DNA from: Lampris incognitus
Taxonomy: Eukaryota; Chordata; Actinopteri; Lampriformes; Lampridae
NCBI RefSeq assembly: GCF_029633865.1
Contig: NC_079230.1
Span: 32,135,358-32,199,357 of the forward strand
Direction of reading: 5' to 3'
DNA: 64,000 nt
Shown here: piece by piece, positions 51,917 to 62,700 of the stretch
How positions within the stretch are numbered: position 1 is the stretch's first letter
How the letters are laid out: each line of letters opens with the position of its first letter
Position numbers and translations under genes: made by a program
The notes under the pieces: generated by a model
Told to the model about the DNA's origin: nothing
Databases searched by the model: none
The model's input: the letters and a program-made list of their open reading frames with translations, nothing else

Positions 51917-54866
51917 CATACCCATCCGTTTAACATGTGTATCAGGTGTTGTCAGCACACAGGTTTGTAGTGGTTCAGAAATGTGGAGCACGCTCTGCAC
52001 TTACATGTACTGAACCAACTTCAGACACCATGGAAGAGCTTTAAGCAGTCCGAAGTCCCCTGGGAAACTTGTGGTGGGGTGGGTCATGTGACTTTTGACG
52101 GCGCTTTCTCACACAAAATAGTTTGCAAAGTATGTGGCGCCCTCGAGTCACACGTGAGTTTGGTGTGGGTGGGAAGATTTTACTCTACTTGTGTTGTGAC
52201 CCGCCAGATACCAACGGTATGAATCAGGAATCGGCAACACATCCATGTACTACGCACACAAAGGAAACGACATTCAGTTTCCCCCAGCCCACTGCAGTGC
52301 AACACAAGAGACAAAAACACACATCCAAAACCTACAAAAACATACAAAAACAGAGAGAACAAAACACAAATTAAATGGATAAATAAATAAATAAATAAAA
52401 CACACCAACAGCCCACAACACAGTCCACCCAGTACAGTGCAACACAGTCCACAAACTGCACCGTCCAGAGGACCAACACCAGCCAGCATGACTGTCGGAA
52501 CAGCCGGTCTGCATGTGCTAGCAGTTAGCTTAGCCTGCCCCGCCCCTGCATCCCGTCAGACCGTCCTCGGTGTTTCCTCTTTAGGCGCAGCTCCAGGCAG
52601 GGCCGTGGTGCCCGGGCCCACAGGATGCAGTAGACCGGGCTCCCCCAGCCCATCTAACGCCAGCTCTCCAGCCAGACACCTTGACACACCTCCCCTGCAC
52701 TCCACACGACGACACAAACCCAAACAAAAACACTGCAGTCGACGCTAGGCGAGGCCGCCGCCAGACCTCCTCGGTGTTTCCTGTGGCTAGCAGTTAGCTT
52801 AGCCTGCCCCGCTTCCGCGTCCCGTCAGACCTCCTCTGTGTTTCCTGTCGGCTAGCAGTTAGCTTAGCCTGCCCTGCTTCCGTGTCCCGCCAGACCTCCT
52901 CTGTGTTTCCTGTCGGCTAGCAGTTAGCTTAGCCTGCCCCGCTTCCGCGTCCCGTCAGACCTCCTCGGTGTTTCCTGTGGCTAGCAGTTAGCTTAGCCTG
53001 CCCTGCTTCCGCGTCCCGTCAGACCTCCTCGGTGTTTCCTGTTGGCTAGCAGTTAGCTTAGCCTGCCCTGCTTCCGCGTCCCGTCAGACCTCCTCGGTGT
53101 TTCCTGTCGGCTAGCAGTTAGCTTAGCCTGCCCTGCTTCCGCGTCCCGTCAGACCTCCTCGGTGTTTCCTGTTGGCTAGCAGTTAGCTTAGCCTGCCCTG
53201 CTTCCGCGTCACGTCAGACCTCCTCGGTGTTTCCTGTCGGCTAGCAGTTAGCTTAGCCTGCCCCGCCCCTGCGTCCCGTCAGACCGCCCTCGGTGTTTTC
53301 TCCTCGGGCCCACAGGACGCAGCAGACCAGACTCCCTCAGCCGATCCAGCGCTAGCTGTCCAGGCCAGGCGAAATCCATGGTCCAAATAAAAACTACACG
53401 ATGACACAAACGTAAACGCAGACGTGGACAAAGACACTGCATAACTGGTACTGGGTGAGGCTGCTGCAAACGCGAGTCCGCGCCGCCAACTTCCCACACG
53501 CTTCCCTTCTTATATATTCGAAATCCCTTCTTATATATAGCTCATATAGATGAGCTATATATAAGAAGGGATTTTTAGGTCTGCACACCTATGCTGAAGC
53601 TTGCTGGAGAAATGAATGCAGGGAATGTACATCAGGTCCAGTCATGGCAGGTGAGACTGTTGTGTTGGAAGGAGAATGAGAGCTCGTCACCAAAAATCAC
53701 ATGAGCAGTCACAATTCCCCCTCCGGCCTGCGCTTCTGCAAAAGCAGGCTGCCAGCGGCACCACGCTGATTTGACTGCTTGAAACGCTTCCCCCGAGCTC
53801 CAAGTTGATCAAGCATGTACATGTGCAGTTTGTGATGGGACTTGGCAGAGCGTGCTGTGCATTTGTGAACAACTAAATATCTTTGCAACTCCGTGGCTAC
53901 TCATCATCCAGTTGTGGTAGTGTTTGAAACCATGGCAGACACACATGATGCTGTCACATGCAAGTGTGGACCTGTGGTTTTGGATGGACATTCTTAAGCC
54001 TGCTGAGATCAATGAAATAATTTGAATCATGCGCTGATTGATTGGATTCTCTCCGACAGATGTGAGATCGATAAAGAAGCGTTTCATTGGAATAAGGATG
54101 CTCACCATCACGCCTGTGTAAGTTTGACAAGAGGAACTGATGAAGGTGATACTGACCATTGATAGACGTACATCTCTGAGCTGTTTCATTACGTCAAAAT
54201 ATATGTTTTCCAGGCTCACTGAGGAGCTAAAACAGCAGAACCCAGACTTCCCTGACGTTCCCAGTGGCATCTATGTCCACGAGGTTGTGCCCCACTCACC
54301 TGCACAGAAGTAAGTCTCATCATCAGCCGCTGACATAATGAGCAGACCTGGCTATCATCCAGTCCTGCCTCTTGCTGTACTTGCTGCTGCTGGGCACTGC
54401 TACGCTTTTGTCCTACATACAAGCGCAGTCGTTTAGAAAGTCCTAATGATGAGCCGATAGAGGGCATAAAAGAGCATATGAAATGACCGCCACTGTGTGC
54501 TCAGAACTGAGGTCCAGGTAAGAATGCCTGTAAATGAATGAAAAGGGAAGTTGGGTGACGCTGAAAGGGAAGTTCATGCTAAGCCAATTAGCGGTGCGTA
54601 AGCAGACGCTAAAGACGACGTGCGGTGTTCTTTGGTCAGGTCAGCAATCTGTTTCCTGTATTTGACTTGTGTTAACTCTGCCTCTTCCTCCTGGCAGAGG
54701 GGGCATCAGGGATGGTGATATCATTGTGAAGTTAAATGGGCATCCGCTGATGTCCACCGCCGACCTCCAGGGGGCGCTGCTGGAGGAGACAGCCCTGCTG
54801 CTGGAGGTCAGGAGGGGCAACGACGACCTGCTCTTCAACATCGAGCCTGATGTCATCATGCAGTAG
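34393..54866 (+). CDS. htra3: HtrA serine peptidase 3, complete gene (10 exons)
   Basis: Ten exons give 467 codons with consistent phases: 34393-34807, 45756-45855, 46115-46247, 47834-47923, 50008-50202, 50516-50548, 51736-51850, 54060-54117, 54214-54309, 54698-54866. Domains: signal peptide (about 1-19), Cys-rich IGFBP module (about 25-92), Kazal module (about 95-137), trypsin-like protease (about 155-340) and PDZ (about 370-462). The catalytic triad is intact: H201 in TNAHVV, D237 in KSDIA, S315 in GNSGGP. Human HTRA3 is 453 residues with the same order. Known family role: a secreted, trimeric, ATP-independent protease acting on matrix proteins and dampening TGF-beta signalling. The start is the first ATG and gives a clear hydrophobic leader. 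HTRA1 and HTRA4 share the layout; adjacency to sh3tc1 and sequence detail favour HTRA3. Confidence 0.97.
35370..35982 (-). mobile_element. Ty3/gypsy remnant: integrase C-terminus and possible LTR start
   Basis: The minus strand encodes [20 protein letters not shown], then [19 protein letters not shown] and [13 protein letters not shown], typical of the fish gypsy integrase tail. It is followed by GATGGGGGCTATGTAGCGAC, a polypurine tract with a TG LTR start. A 50-bp fish repeat (35727-35776, TTTATTCATCCCCGAGGGG) interrupts it. It lies in htra3 intron 1. Confidence 0.82.
35983..36140 (-). mobile_element. RTE-clade LINE fragment, copy 4
   Basis: The minus strand encodes [15 protein letters not shown] to [14 protein letters not shown], the same segment as copies 2 and 3. 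It is fused at 35983 to the gypsy integrase fragment in one open frame. Confidence 0.85.
36141..38054. other. htra3 intron 1, nothing recognised
   Basis: An AT-rich intron with a few homopolymer runs and a short (GACA)n near 37847. No gene or transposon could be identified by eye. Confidence 0.5.
38055..38716 (+). repeat. 21-bp minisatellite
   Basis: Unit TGAACACATCCACTACACATA, about 31 copies with variants. It is open in several frames on both strands. It lies in htra3 intron 1. Confidence 0.95.
39165..39412 (+). repeat. 9/18-bp minisatellite
   Basis: Alternating TCCACAGTG and TCCCCAGTG nonamers with AT-variant units. It lies in htra3 intron 1. Confidence 0.92.
39413..40499. other. htra3 intron 1, possible MITE edge
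   Basis: Short (TCTG)n near 39720. GGGTTTCCATTAACC..TAATGGAAACG at 40188-40250 is a small inverted repeat of the kind that ends fish MITEs; TGCGGTGGAAACTTGCC at 43795 could be the other end. No gene. Confidence 0.3.
40500..42403 (+). mobile_element. Ty3/gypsy remnant: gag zinc knuckle, protease and RT start
   Basis: A CCHC knuckle [14 protein letters not shown] lies at 41438-41479; its last Cys codon is TGA (41480-41482). A protease relic follows, with DTN instead of DTG near 41690 and [17 protein letters not shown] near 41910. The RT beginning [20 protein letters not shown] lies near 42330. Many stops and shifts. It is cut off at about 42403. It lies in htra3 intron 1. Confidence 0.8.
42630..43265 (-). 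mobile_element. LINE fragment, apurinic-type endonuclease domain end
   Basis: Minus-strand pieces in shifting frames read [35 protein letters not shown] (the GDFNH motif as RDFNH), then [11 protein letters not shown] and [17 protein letters not shown]. This matches the EN-to-RT linker of fish non-LTR elements. The clade is uncertain. Confidence 0.7.
43318..43742 (-). mobile_element. full-length tRNA-derived SINE
   Basis: Read on minus, it begins GGGGCGTCCGGGTAGTGTAG, has GGTTCAAATCCC (B box), a conserved body (GTGGGAAGCCGGATGTGGGT), and ends GGGGGAAGAAAAGGGGGG. It is a different family from the SINE at 7806. Confidence 0.85.
43743..45755. other. htra3 intron 1 (3' part), nothing recognised
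   Basis: Apart from a G-run at 44771-44785, no repeat or exon is recognised. Confidence 0.5.
45756..45855 (+). CDS. htra3: htra3 exon 2
   Basis: Acceptor TATAG and donor CAG|GTAACG. It encodes [20 protein letters not shown] then VHIELFLR, the conserved N-terminal edge of the HtrA protease domain. The intron before it is 10.9 kb. Confidence 0.96.
45870..45904 (+). repeat. (GT)n microsatellite after htra3 exon 2
   Basis: About 17 GT repeats starting 15 bases downstream of the exon 2 donor. Confidence 0.9.
46115..46247 (+). CDS. htra3: htra3 exon 3, catalytic histidine
   Basis: Acceptor TGTAG and donor AAG|GTACAA. It encodes [20 protein letters not shown] and [10 protein letters not shown] with catalytic H201. 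It ends in phase 0. Confidence 0.97.
46485..47046. mobile_element. possible piggyBac-like non-autonomous element
   Basis: Imperfect inverted ends: CTACCCGAAACGACCACGAG..GGTCAAAATG on the left and CATTTTGACCGCCCATGGTC..GTAG on the right. The motif resembles fish piggyBac ends, but no clear TTAA duplication sits at the tips. It contains a tRNA-like piece (46795-46860). It lies in htra3 intron 3. Confidence 0.4.
47191..47612 (+). repeat. 26-bp minisatellite carrying CRE palindromes
   Basis: Sixteen units of CTGACGTCATGACTCCRGCTCATTTG. Thirteen contain a perfect TGACGTCA (CREB/ATF full site); three differ by one base (TGATGTCA once, TGAAGTCA twice). It lies in htra3 intron 3, 222 bases before exon 4. 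Confidence 0.96.
47773..47820 (+). repeat. (TCATC)n microsatellite next to the exon 4 acceptor
   Basis: About ten pentamers end 14 bases before the htra3 exon 4 acceptor. Confidence 0.93.
47834..47923 (+). CDS. htra3: htra3 exon 4, catalytic aspartate
   Basis: Thirty codons, [20 protein letters not shown] then [10 protein letters not shown], with catalytic D237. The acceptor CTGAAG lies 14 bases after a (CATCT)n microsatellite that contributes to the pyrimidine tract. Donor CTG|GTGAGA. Confidence 0.97.
48449..48684 (+). mobile_element. dispersed fish repeat
   Basis: AAATGGACTGCGTTTACACA, GATGGTGGAGGCTGCCATGC and GGAGCCGGGGATCAAACCAG form a conserved block seen widely in teleost DNA. The class is uncertain (SINE or DNA MITE). 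It lies in htra3 intron 4. Confidence 0.6.
48686..48930 (+). mobile_element. tRNA-derived SINE, second copy (diverged)
   Basis: CACGGCGGCCCAGTGGTCAG and GGTCCTGGGTTCAAACCCC match the head of the SINE at 7806 (A and B boxes, GTGTGGAGTTTGCATGTTC body). The 3' part differs. Confidence 0.75.
48931..50007 (+). other. htra3 intron 4 (3' part), nothing recognised
   Basis: Moderately GC-rich intron sequence without identifiable repeats or exons. Confidence 0.5.
50008..50202 (+). CDS. htra3: htra3 exon 5
   Basis: It encodes [39 protein letters not shown] and [12 protein letters not shown], near identical to the family consensus. Acceptor GAGCAG and donor AAT|GTAAGG. Confidence 0.97.
50516..50548 (+). 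CDS. htra3: htra3 exon 6, catalytic serine microexon
   Basis: An 11-codon exon, [11 protein letters not shown], carrying the nucleophile S315. Acceptor CAACAG and donor TTG|GTAAGG. A very small exon at this place is typical of HTRA genes. Confidence 0.97.
50695..51600. repeat. cryptic TA/CA/GTA-rich simple sequence
   Basis: Alternating ATAC, TATA and GTAT blocks with short CA runs, interrupted at about 50890-51110 by a LINE-like 3' end (TGTCATGCCAATAAAGCAC). It lies in htra3 intron 6. Confidence 0.85.
51736..51850 (+). CDS. htra3: htra3 exon 7
   Basis: It encodes [20 protein letters not shown] and [18 protein letters not shown], the end of the protease domain. Acceptor CTGCAG and donor AAAG|GTGGGC. 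It ends in phase 1. Confidence 0.96.
51867..51914 (+). repeat. (CA)n microsatellite after htra3 exon 7
   Basis: About 23 CA repeats beginning 17 bases after the exon 7 donor. Confidence 0.95.
52786..53290 (+). repeat. about 64-bp minisatellite
   Basis: Eight units with GCTAGCAGTTAGCTTAGCCT, GCTTCCGCGTCCCGTCAGAC and CTCCTCGGTGTTTCCTG. A partial copy lies at 52519-52585. The sequences flanking the array (GGGCCCACAGGAYGCAG) are themselves repeated at 52615 and 53308, suggesting an older larger duplication. It lies in htra3 intron 7. Confidence 0.93.
53521..53574. repeat. perfect 25-bp inverted repeat with 4-base loop
   Basis: AAATCCCTTCTTATATATAG followed by CTCAT, loop ATAG, then the exact reverse complement. 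A third partial copy (CCCTTCTTATATA) lies just upstream at 53503. It lies in htra3 intron 7. Confidence 0.97.
54060..54117 (+). CDS. htra3: htra3 exon 8
   Basis: Acceptor CGACAG and donor GT|GTAAGT. It encodes [18 protein letters not shown], the linker and first strand of the PDZ domain (family [13 protein letters not shown]). Confidence 0.95.
54214..54309 (+). CDS. htra3: htra3 exon 9, PDZ
   Basis: Acceptor TTCCAG and donor AA|GTAAGT. It encodes [20 protein letters not shown] and [11 protein letters not shown], the central PDZ segment. Confidence 0.96.
54698..54866 (+). CDS. htra3: htra3 exon 10, PDZ end and stop codon
   Basis: Acceptor GGCAG. It encodes [33 protein letters not shown] and EPDVIMQ, then a TAG stop at 54864-54866. 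It completes the PDZ fold. Confidence 0.97.
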
Positions 54867-55090
54867 ACAAGCTCACACTTGAGTTATCACACATCACATT
54901 AATGGAGAAGCACAATATTGAACCTGGTGTCACGGAACAGCACCTTCTTTGATTAAAGGAAAAAAAAAAAGTTAAAATCCTCAACCAGGCAGATGGTAGC
55001 TGTATTTTTTTAATTCTTATTTTTATAAATCTTGCAGATTAATTGACCAAAGGTACAGCGGATTACTTTTTGTTCTTCAAAGCAAGTAAT

Positions 55091-55096
55091 AATAAA
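55091..55096 (+). terminator. candidate htra3 polyadenylation signal (proximal)
   Basis: AATAAA 225 bases after the htra3 stop codon. It could end a short 3' UTR. Confidence 0.4.
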
Positions 55097-56005
55097 CGGA
55101 TGAAGGGAGCGAGCCGCAGTAGTCCTGATGGACAGGGGTGCTCACGCTCGATGGACAGGTGTGGTCACAGGGCAGCAGAAAGCCGGAGGAGGTGGAGAGG
55201 CATCAAACACACTGTTGTGCAACATCTGCATCAAATAGTCTATGGACAATATGCGACCCGAGACACAGCATAGCGAACAGAAACCTGTCCACCACAGCCA
55301 CATGGGAGTATACTACTCTGTCGTCACTAGTGCAGCCAAAGGACCACCGCCAGTCTCTGGGATTAACCAGTAGGCCCCAGTCAATCATGGATTAAGTGGA
55401 TGAATCATCACAACTCCGTCACACAGCAACTAAATTGAACTACGAACTTTTGAGGTACTTTCTGGGTCACGGTCTTTGCTCCAAGGACAGTGTGAATACG
55501 ACGTACAATATGAGACATCAGAAGTGTTGTCGTCTTGTAACTGTTCACTGTCTCACTTTGTGGCAGATGTGTTGACAAGACCCTGTCGCTTCTCGTTGAA
55601 GTTAATTACCGGCTAGAAATGTTTGACATACTGAAGGTTTCTCCCCAAGATAGACATGTTCAAATCCATACTGTCATGTTATTTCAAATTTATGGAGGCC
55701 AAAAATAACCTTCCACTTGCTGTAAGTTGTTGTGTTATTAGCAAATGTGAAAATGTACTTGTTGTTTTGGTTCGTTGAAGTGATGTGTTTGGTTAAAGAG
55801 CAACTGTGAGCAGATGTTGTGAAGCTGCTGGACTTTGTGTTTCTGTACTGTACCGTCTTGTGCTTCTTAGTATGACTGGACTCGTGCCTTGGTTGGAGAC
55901 CACCCATCAATCAAATGTTTGTAAGTGAAGAACCACCAAGCAATCATAATGTAATGTAAGCATTTTCAGCTATTTTCCTTGGAGACTTTGTGACTTTTCT
56001 TACCA

Positions 56006-56011
56006 AATAAA
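56006..56011 (+). terminator. candidate htra3 polyadenylation signal (distal)
   Basis: AATAAA followed about 15-25 bases later by GT-rich sequence. It would give a 3' UTR of about 1.15 kb, free of obvious repeats. Confidence 0.45.
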
Positions 56012-56747
56012 CTCTGTAGATTTGTTACGCTGTTTAAAAACAGGCTTGAATTCCTCAAAAGGTTAGCCAGTCGCATCTCTGATTTCATCCTGTCCACATT
56101 TCCTGTTAAATCTGGGTCACAGCTCGTGACTCATGGCACGATGTGGAGCTGCGAAACTTGACTGTGAGGAAACGAGGCCTTGCTCCCAGCAGCCAGCCCT
56201 AAACATTCCACAATGGCCATAAGTCTTCCATGCAGGAATGCAGTGGAAAATACAGGTGGGGGTTGGAAGTCCTGGAAGACAAAGAGGTCCATTCTGAAGA
56301 CATGCAGAAGGAGTCAGAACAGCAGCAACACTGACTCGGGTTCTGCAGAGCTCTGCTGCCGCGTCTGGCTTCAATCCAATGAGCATGTGTAAAAAGCCGA
56401 CATGGAAACTCTCAGTAGCCTGCTATTGAATCCAAATTCATTTCGGCCATTGTCTGGCATGAACTGGACCACAGACTGCAGCGGTCCTCCTCCCATCCAC
56501 CACAGCTTTAGATGATCATCAGTGGCAGCAGCCATCACGTTGAGTTATGCTACTCCACTTTTCTTCACAAGAGTCAATGGGTTGAAATAAAGACAAGTCA
56601 CTGCACATTAACTCCCTCTTTCTGTAATGTGTATTTCAGCTGCCGAGCTCTTTACAGGTCCCTTTGGGGAAACAACATTTTGAAAGCTGTGTCTGAGAAA
56701 ATGACCTGGAACCCCCAAAACAACAACCCAACACCACACCACCTTTT

Positions 56748-59700
56748 TCTTTCTTATTCCTCAGTGTCACATATATATCTACTTTCTTATTCCTCAGTGT
56801 CACATATGTATATCTACTTTCTTATTCCTCAGTGTCACATATATATCTACTGTCTTATTCCTCAGTGTCACATATATATCTACTTTCTTATTCCTCAGCG
56901 TCACATATATATTTACTTTCTTATTCCTCGGCGTCACATATATATCTACTTTCTTATTCCTCAGCGTCACATATATATCTACTTTCTTATTCCTCAGTGT
57001 CACATATATATCTACTTTCCTATTCCTCACTGTCACATATATATCTACTTTCTTATTCCTCTGTCACATATATATCTACTTTCTTATTCCTCAGTGTCAC
57101 ATATATATCTACTTTCTTATTCCTCAGTGTCACATATATATCTACTTTCTTATTCCTCAGCGTCACATATATATCTACTTTCTTATTCCTCAGTGTCACA
57201 TATATATATCTACTTTCTTATTCCTCAGTGTCACATGTATATCTACTTTCTTATTCCTCAGTGTCACATATATATCTACTTTCTTATTCGTCAGTGTCAC
57301 ATATATATATATACTTTCTTATTCCTCAGTGTCACATAGTATATATATCTACTTTCTTATTCCTCAGTGTCACATATATATCTACTTTCTTATTCCTCAG
57401 TGTCACATATATATCTACTTTCTTATTCCTCAGTGTCACATATATATCTACTTTCTTATTCCTGTGTCACATATATATCTACTTTCTTATTCCTCAGTGT
57501 CACATATATATCTACTTTCTTATTCCTCAGTGTCACATATATATCTACTTTCTTATTCCTCAGTGTCACATGTATATCTACTTTCTTATTCCTCAGTGTC
57601 ACATATATATCTACTTTCTTATTCCTCAGTGTCACATATATATCTACTGTCTTATTCCTCAGTGTCACATGTATATCTACTTTGTTATTCCTCAGTGTCA
57701 CATATATATCTACTTTGTTATTCCTCAGCGTCACATATATATATCTACTTTCTTATTCCTCAGTGTCACATATATATCTACTTTCTTTTTCCTCACTGTC
57801 ACATATATATCTACTTTCTTATTCCTCAGTGTCACATATATATCTACTTTCTTATTCCTCAGTGTCACATATATATCTACTTTCTTATTCCTGTGTCACA
57901 TATATATCTACTTTCTTATTCCTCAGTGTCACATATATATCTACTTTCTTATTCCTCAGTGTCACATATATATCTACTGTCTTATTCCTCAGCGTCACAT
58001 ATATATCTACTGTCTTATTCCTCAGTGTCACATGTATATCTACTTTGTTATTTCTCAGTGTCACATATATATCTACTTTCTTATTCCTCAGTGTCACATG
58101 TATATCTACTTTGTTATTCCTCAGTGTCGCATATTTATCTACTTTCTTATTCCTCTGCGTCACATATATATCTACTTTCTTATTCCTCACTGTCACATAT
58201 ATATCTACTTTCTTATTCCTCAGTGTCACATATATATCTACTTTCTTTTTCCTCACTGTCACATATATATCTACTTTCTTATTCCTCAGTGTCACATATA
58301 TATCTACTTTCTTATTCCTCAGTGTCACATGTATATCTACTTTCTTATTCCTGTGTCACATATATATCTACTTTCTTATTCCTCAGTGTCACATATATAT
58401 CTACTTTCCTATTCCTCAGTGTCACATATATATCTACTGTCTTATTCCTCAGCGTCACATATATATCTACTTTCTTATTCCTCAGTGTCACATATATATC
58501 TACTTTCTTATTCCTCAGTGTCACATATATATCTACTTTCTTATTCCTGTGTCACATATAGTATATCTACTTTCTTATTCCTCAGCGTCACATATATATC
58601 TACTTTCTTATTCCTCAGCGTCACATATATATCTACTTTCTTATTCCTCAGTGTCACATATAGTATATCTACTTTCTTATTCCTCAGCGTCACATATATA
58701 TATTTCTTATTCCTCAGCGTCACATATATATCTACTTTCTTATTCCTCAGTGTCACATATATATCTACTTTCTTATTCCTCAGTGTCACATATAGTATAT
58801 CTACTTTCTTATTCCTCAGCGTCACATATATATATTTCTTATTCCTCAGTGTCACATATATATCTACTTTCTTATTCCTCAGTGTCACATATATATCTAC
58901 TTTCTTATTCCTCAGTGTCACATATATATCTACTTTCTTATTCCTCAGTGTCACATATATATCTACTTTCTTATTCCTCAGTGTCACATATAGTATATCT
59001 ACTTTCTTATTCCTCAGTGTCACATATATATCTACTGTCTTATTCCTCAGTGTCACATATATATCTACTTTCTTATTCCTCAGTGTCACATATAGTATAT
59101 CTACTTTCTTATTCCTCAGTGTCACATATATATCTACTTTCTTATTCCTCAGTGTCACATATATATCTACTTTCTTATTCCTCAGTGTCCCATATTTATC
59201 TACTTTGTTATTCCTCAGTGTCGCATATTTATCTACTTTCTTATTCCTCTGCGTCACATATATATCTACTTTCTTATTCCTCAGTGTCACATATATATCT
59301 ACTTTCTTATTCCTCACTGTCACATATATATCTACTTTCTTATTCCTCACTGTCACATATATATATCTACTTTCTTATTCCTGTGTCACATATAGTATAT
59401 CTACTTTCTTATTCCTCAGCGTCACATATATATCTACTTTCTTATTCCTCAGCGTCACATATATATCTACTTTCTTATTCCTCAGTGTCACATATAGTAT
59501 ATCTACTTTCTTATTCCTCAGCGTCACATATATATATTTCTAATTCCTCAGTGTCACATATATATCAACTTTCTTATTCCTCAGTGTCACATATAGTATA
59601 TCTACTTTCTTATTCCTCAGTGTCACATATAAATCTACTTTCTTATTCCTCAGTGTCACATATATATCTACTTTCTTATTCCTCAGTGTCCCATATTTAT

Positions 59701-62700
59701 CTACTTTGTTATTCCTCAGTGTCGCATATTTATCTACTTTCTTATTCCTCTGCGTCACATATATATCTACTTTCTTATTCCTCAGTGTCACATATATATC
59801 TACTTTCTTATTCCTCACTGTCACATATATATCTACTTTCTTATTCCTCACTGTCACATATATATCTACTTTCTTATTCCTCAGCGTCTCATATATATCT
59901 ACTTTCTTATTCCTCAGTGTCACATGTATATCTACTTTCTTATTCCTCAGCGTCACATATATATATTTCTAATTCCTCAGTGTCACATATATATCAACTT
60001 TCTTATTCCTCAGTGTCACATATAGTATATCTACTTTCTTATTCCTCAGTGTCACATATAAATCTACTTTCTTATTCCTCAGTGTCACATATATATCTAC
60101 TTTCTTATTCCTCAGTGTCCCATATTTATCTACTTTGTTATTCCTCAGTGTCGCATATTTATCTACTTTCTTATTCCTCTGCGTCACATATATATCTACT
60201 TTCTTATTCCTCAGTGTCACATATATATCTACTTTCTTATTCCTCACTGTCACATATATATCTACTTTCTTATTCCTCACTGTCACATATATATCTACTT
60301 TCTTATTCCTCAGCGTCTCATATATATCTACTTTCTTATTCCTCAGTGTCACATGTATATCTACTTTCTTATTCCTCAGTGTCACATATATATCTACTTT
60401 CTTATTCCTGTGTCACATATATATCTACTGTCTTATTCCTCAGTGTCACATGTATATGTACTTTGTTATTTCTCAGTGTCACATATATATCTACTTTCTT
60501 ATTCCTGTGTCACATGTATATCTACTTTCTTATTCCTCAGTGTCACATATATATCTACTTTCTTATTCCTGTGTCACATATATATCTACTTTCTTATTCC
60601 TCAGTGTCACATGTATATCTACTTTGTTATTCCTCAGTGTCGCATATTTATCTACTTTCTTATTCCTCTGCGTCACATATATATCTACTTTCTTATTCCT
60701 CAGTGTCACATATATATCTACTTTCTTATTCCTCACTGTCACATATATATCTACTTTCTTATTCCTCAGTGTCACATATATATCTACTTTCTTTTTCCTC
60801 ACTGTCACATATATATCTACTTTCTTATTCCTCAGTGTCACATATATATCTACTTTCTTATTCCTCAGTGTCACATGTATATCTACTTTCTTATTCCTGT
60901 GTCACATATATATCTACTTTCTTATTCCTCAATGTCACATATATATCTACTTTCCTATTCCTCAGTGTCACATATATATCTACTGTCTTATTCCTCAGCG
61001 TCACATATATATCTACTTTCTTATTCCTCAGTGTCACATATATATCTACTTTCTTATTCCTCAGTGTCACATATATATCTACTTTCTTATTCCTGTGTCA
61101 CATATAGTATATCTACTTTCTTATTCCTCAGCGTCACATATATATCTACTTTCTTATTCCTCAGCGTCACATATATATCTACTTTCTTATTCCTCAGTGT
61201 CACATATAGTATATCTACTTTCTTATTCCTCAGCGTCACATATATATATTTCTTATTCCTCAGCGTCACATATATATCTACTTTCTTATTCCTCAGTGTC
61301 ACATATATATCTACTTTCTTATTCCTCAGTGTCACATATAGTATATCTACTTTCTTATTCCTCAGCGTCACATATATATATTTCTTATTCCTCAGTGTCA
61401 CATATATATCTACTTTCTTATTCCTCAGTGTCACATATATATCTACTTTCTTATTCCTCAGCGTCACATATATATCTACTTTCTTATTCCTCAGTGTCAC
61501 ATATATATCTACTTTCTTATTCCTCAGTGTCACATATAGTATATCTACTTTCTTATTCCTCAGTGTCACATATATATCTACTGTCTTATTCCTCAGTGTC
61601 ACATATATATCTACTTTCTTATTCCTCAGTGTCACATATAGTATATCTACTTTCTTATTCCTCACTGTCACATATATATCTACTTTCTTATTCCTCAGTG
61701 TCACATATATATCTACTTTCTTTTTCCTCACTGTCACATATATATCTACTTTCTTATTCCTCAGTGTCACATATATATCTACTTTCTTATTCCTCAGTGT
61801 CACATGTATATCTACTTTCTTATTCCTGTGTCACATATATATCTACTTTCTTATTCCTCAATGTCACATATATATCTACTTTCCTATTCCTCAGTGTCAC
61901 ATATATATCTACTGTCTTATTCCTCAGCGTCACATATATATCTACTTTCTTATTCCTCAGTGTCACATATATATCTACTTTCTTATTCCTCAGTGTCACA
62001 TATATATCTACTTTCTTATTCCTGTGTCACATATAGTATATCTACTTTCTTATTCCTCAGCGTCACATATATATCTACTTTCTTATTCCTCAGCGTCACA
62101 TATATATCTACTTTCTTATTCCTCAGTGTCACATATAGTATATCTACTTTCTTATTCCTCAGCGTCACATATATATATTTCTTATTCCTCAGCGTCACAT
62201 ATATATCTACTTTCTTATTCCTCAGTGTCACATATATATCTACTTTCTTATTCCTCAGTGTCACATATAGTATATCTACTTTCTTATTCCTCAGCGTCAC
62301 ATATATATATTTCTTATTCCTCAGTGTCACATATATATCTACTTTCTTATTCCTCAGTGTCACATATATATCTACTTTCTTATTCCTCAGTGTCACATAT
62401 ATATCTACTTTCTTATTCCTGTGTCACATATATATCTACTTTCTTATTCCTCAGTGTCACATATAGTATATCTACTTTCTTATTCCTCAGCGTCACATAT
62501 ATATCTACTTTCTTATTCCTCAGTGTCACATATAGTATATCTACTTTCTTATTCCTCAGCGTCACATATATATATTTCTTATTCCTCAGCGTCACATATA
62601 TATCTACTTTCTTATTCCTCAGTGTCACATATATATCTACTTTCTTATTCCTCAGTGTCACATATAGTATATCTACTTTCTTATTCCTCAGCGTCACATA

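Larger units (their letters stand above)
54867..56747 (+). other. htra3 3' UTR and downstream flank
   Basis: Non-coding sequence with no recognisable transposon. The first part is likely 3' UTR. It ends where the 33-bp satellite begins. The short open frames have no family resemblance. Confidence 0.5.

Noticed and set aside
57367..61107. Open frame of 1,246 codons (and others of 903, 836 and 633) encoding HIYLLSYSSVS-like repeats
   Set aside because: It is translation of the 33-bp satellite; the period is divisible by three, the same block is open on both strands, and there is no family resemblance.
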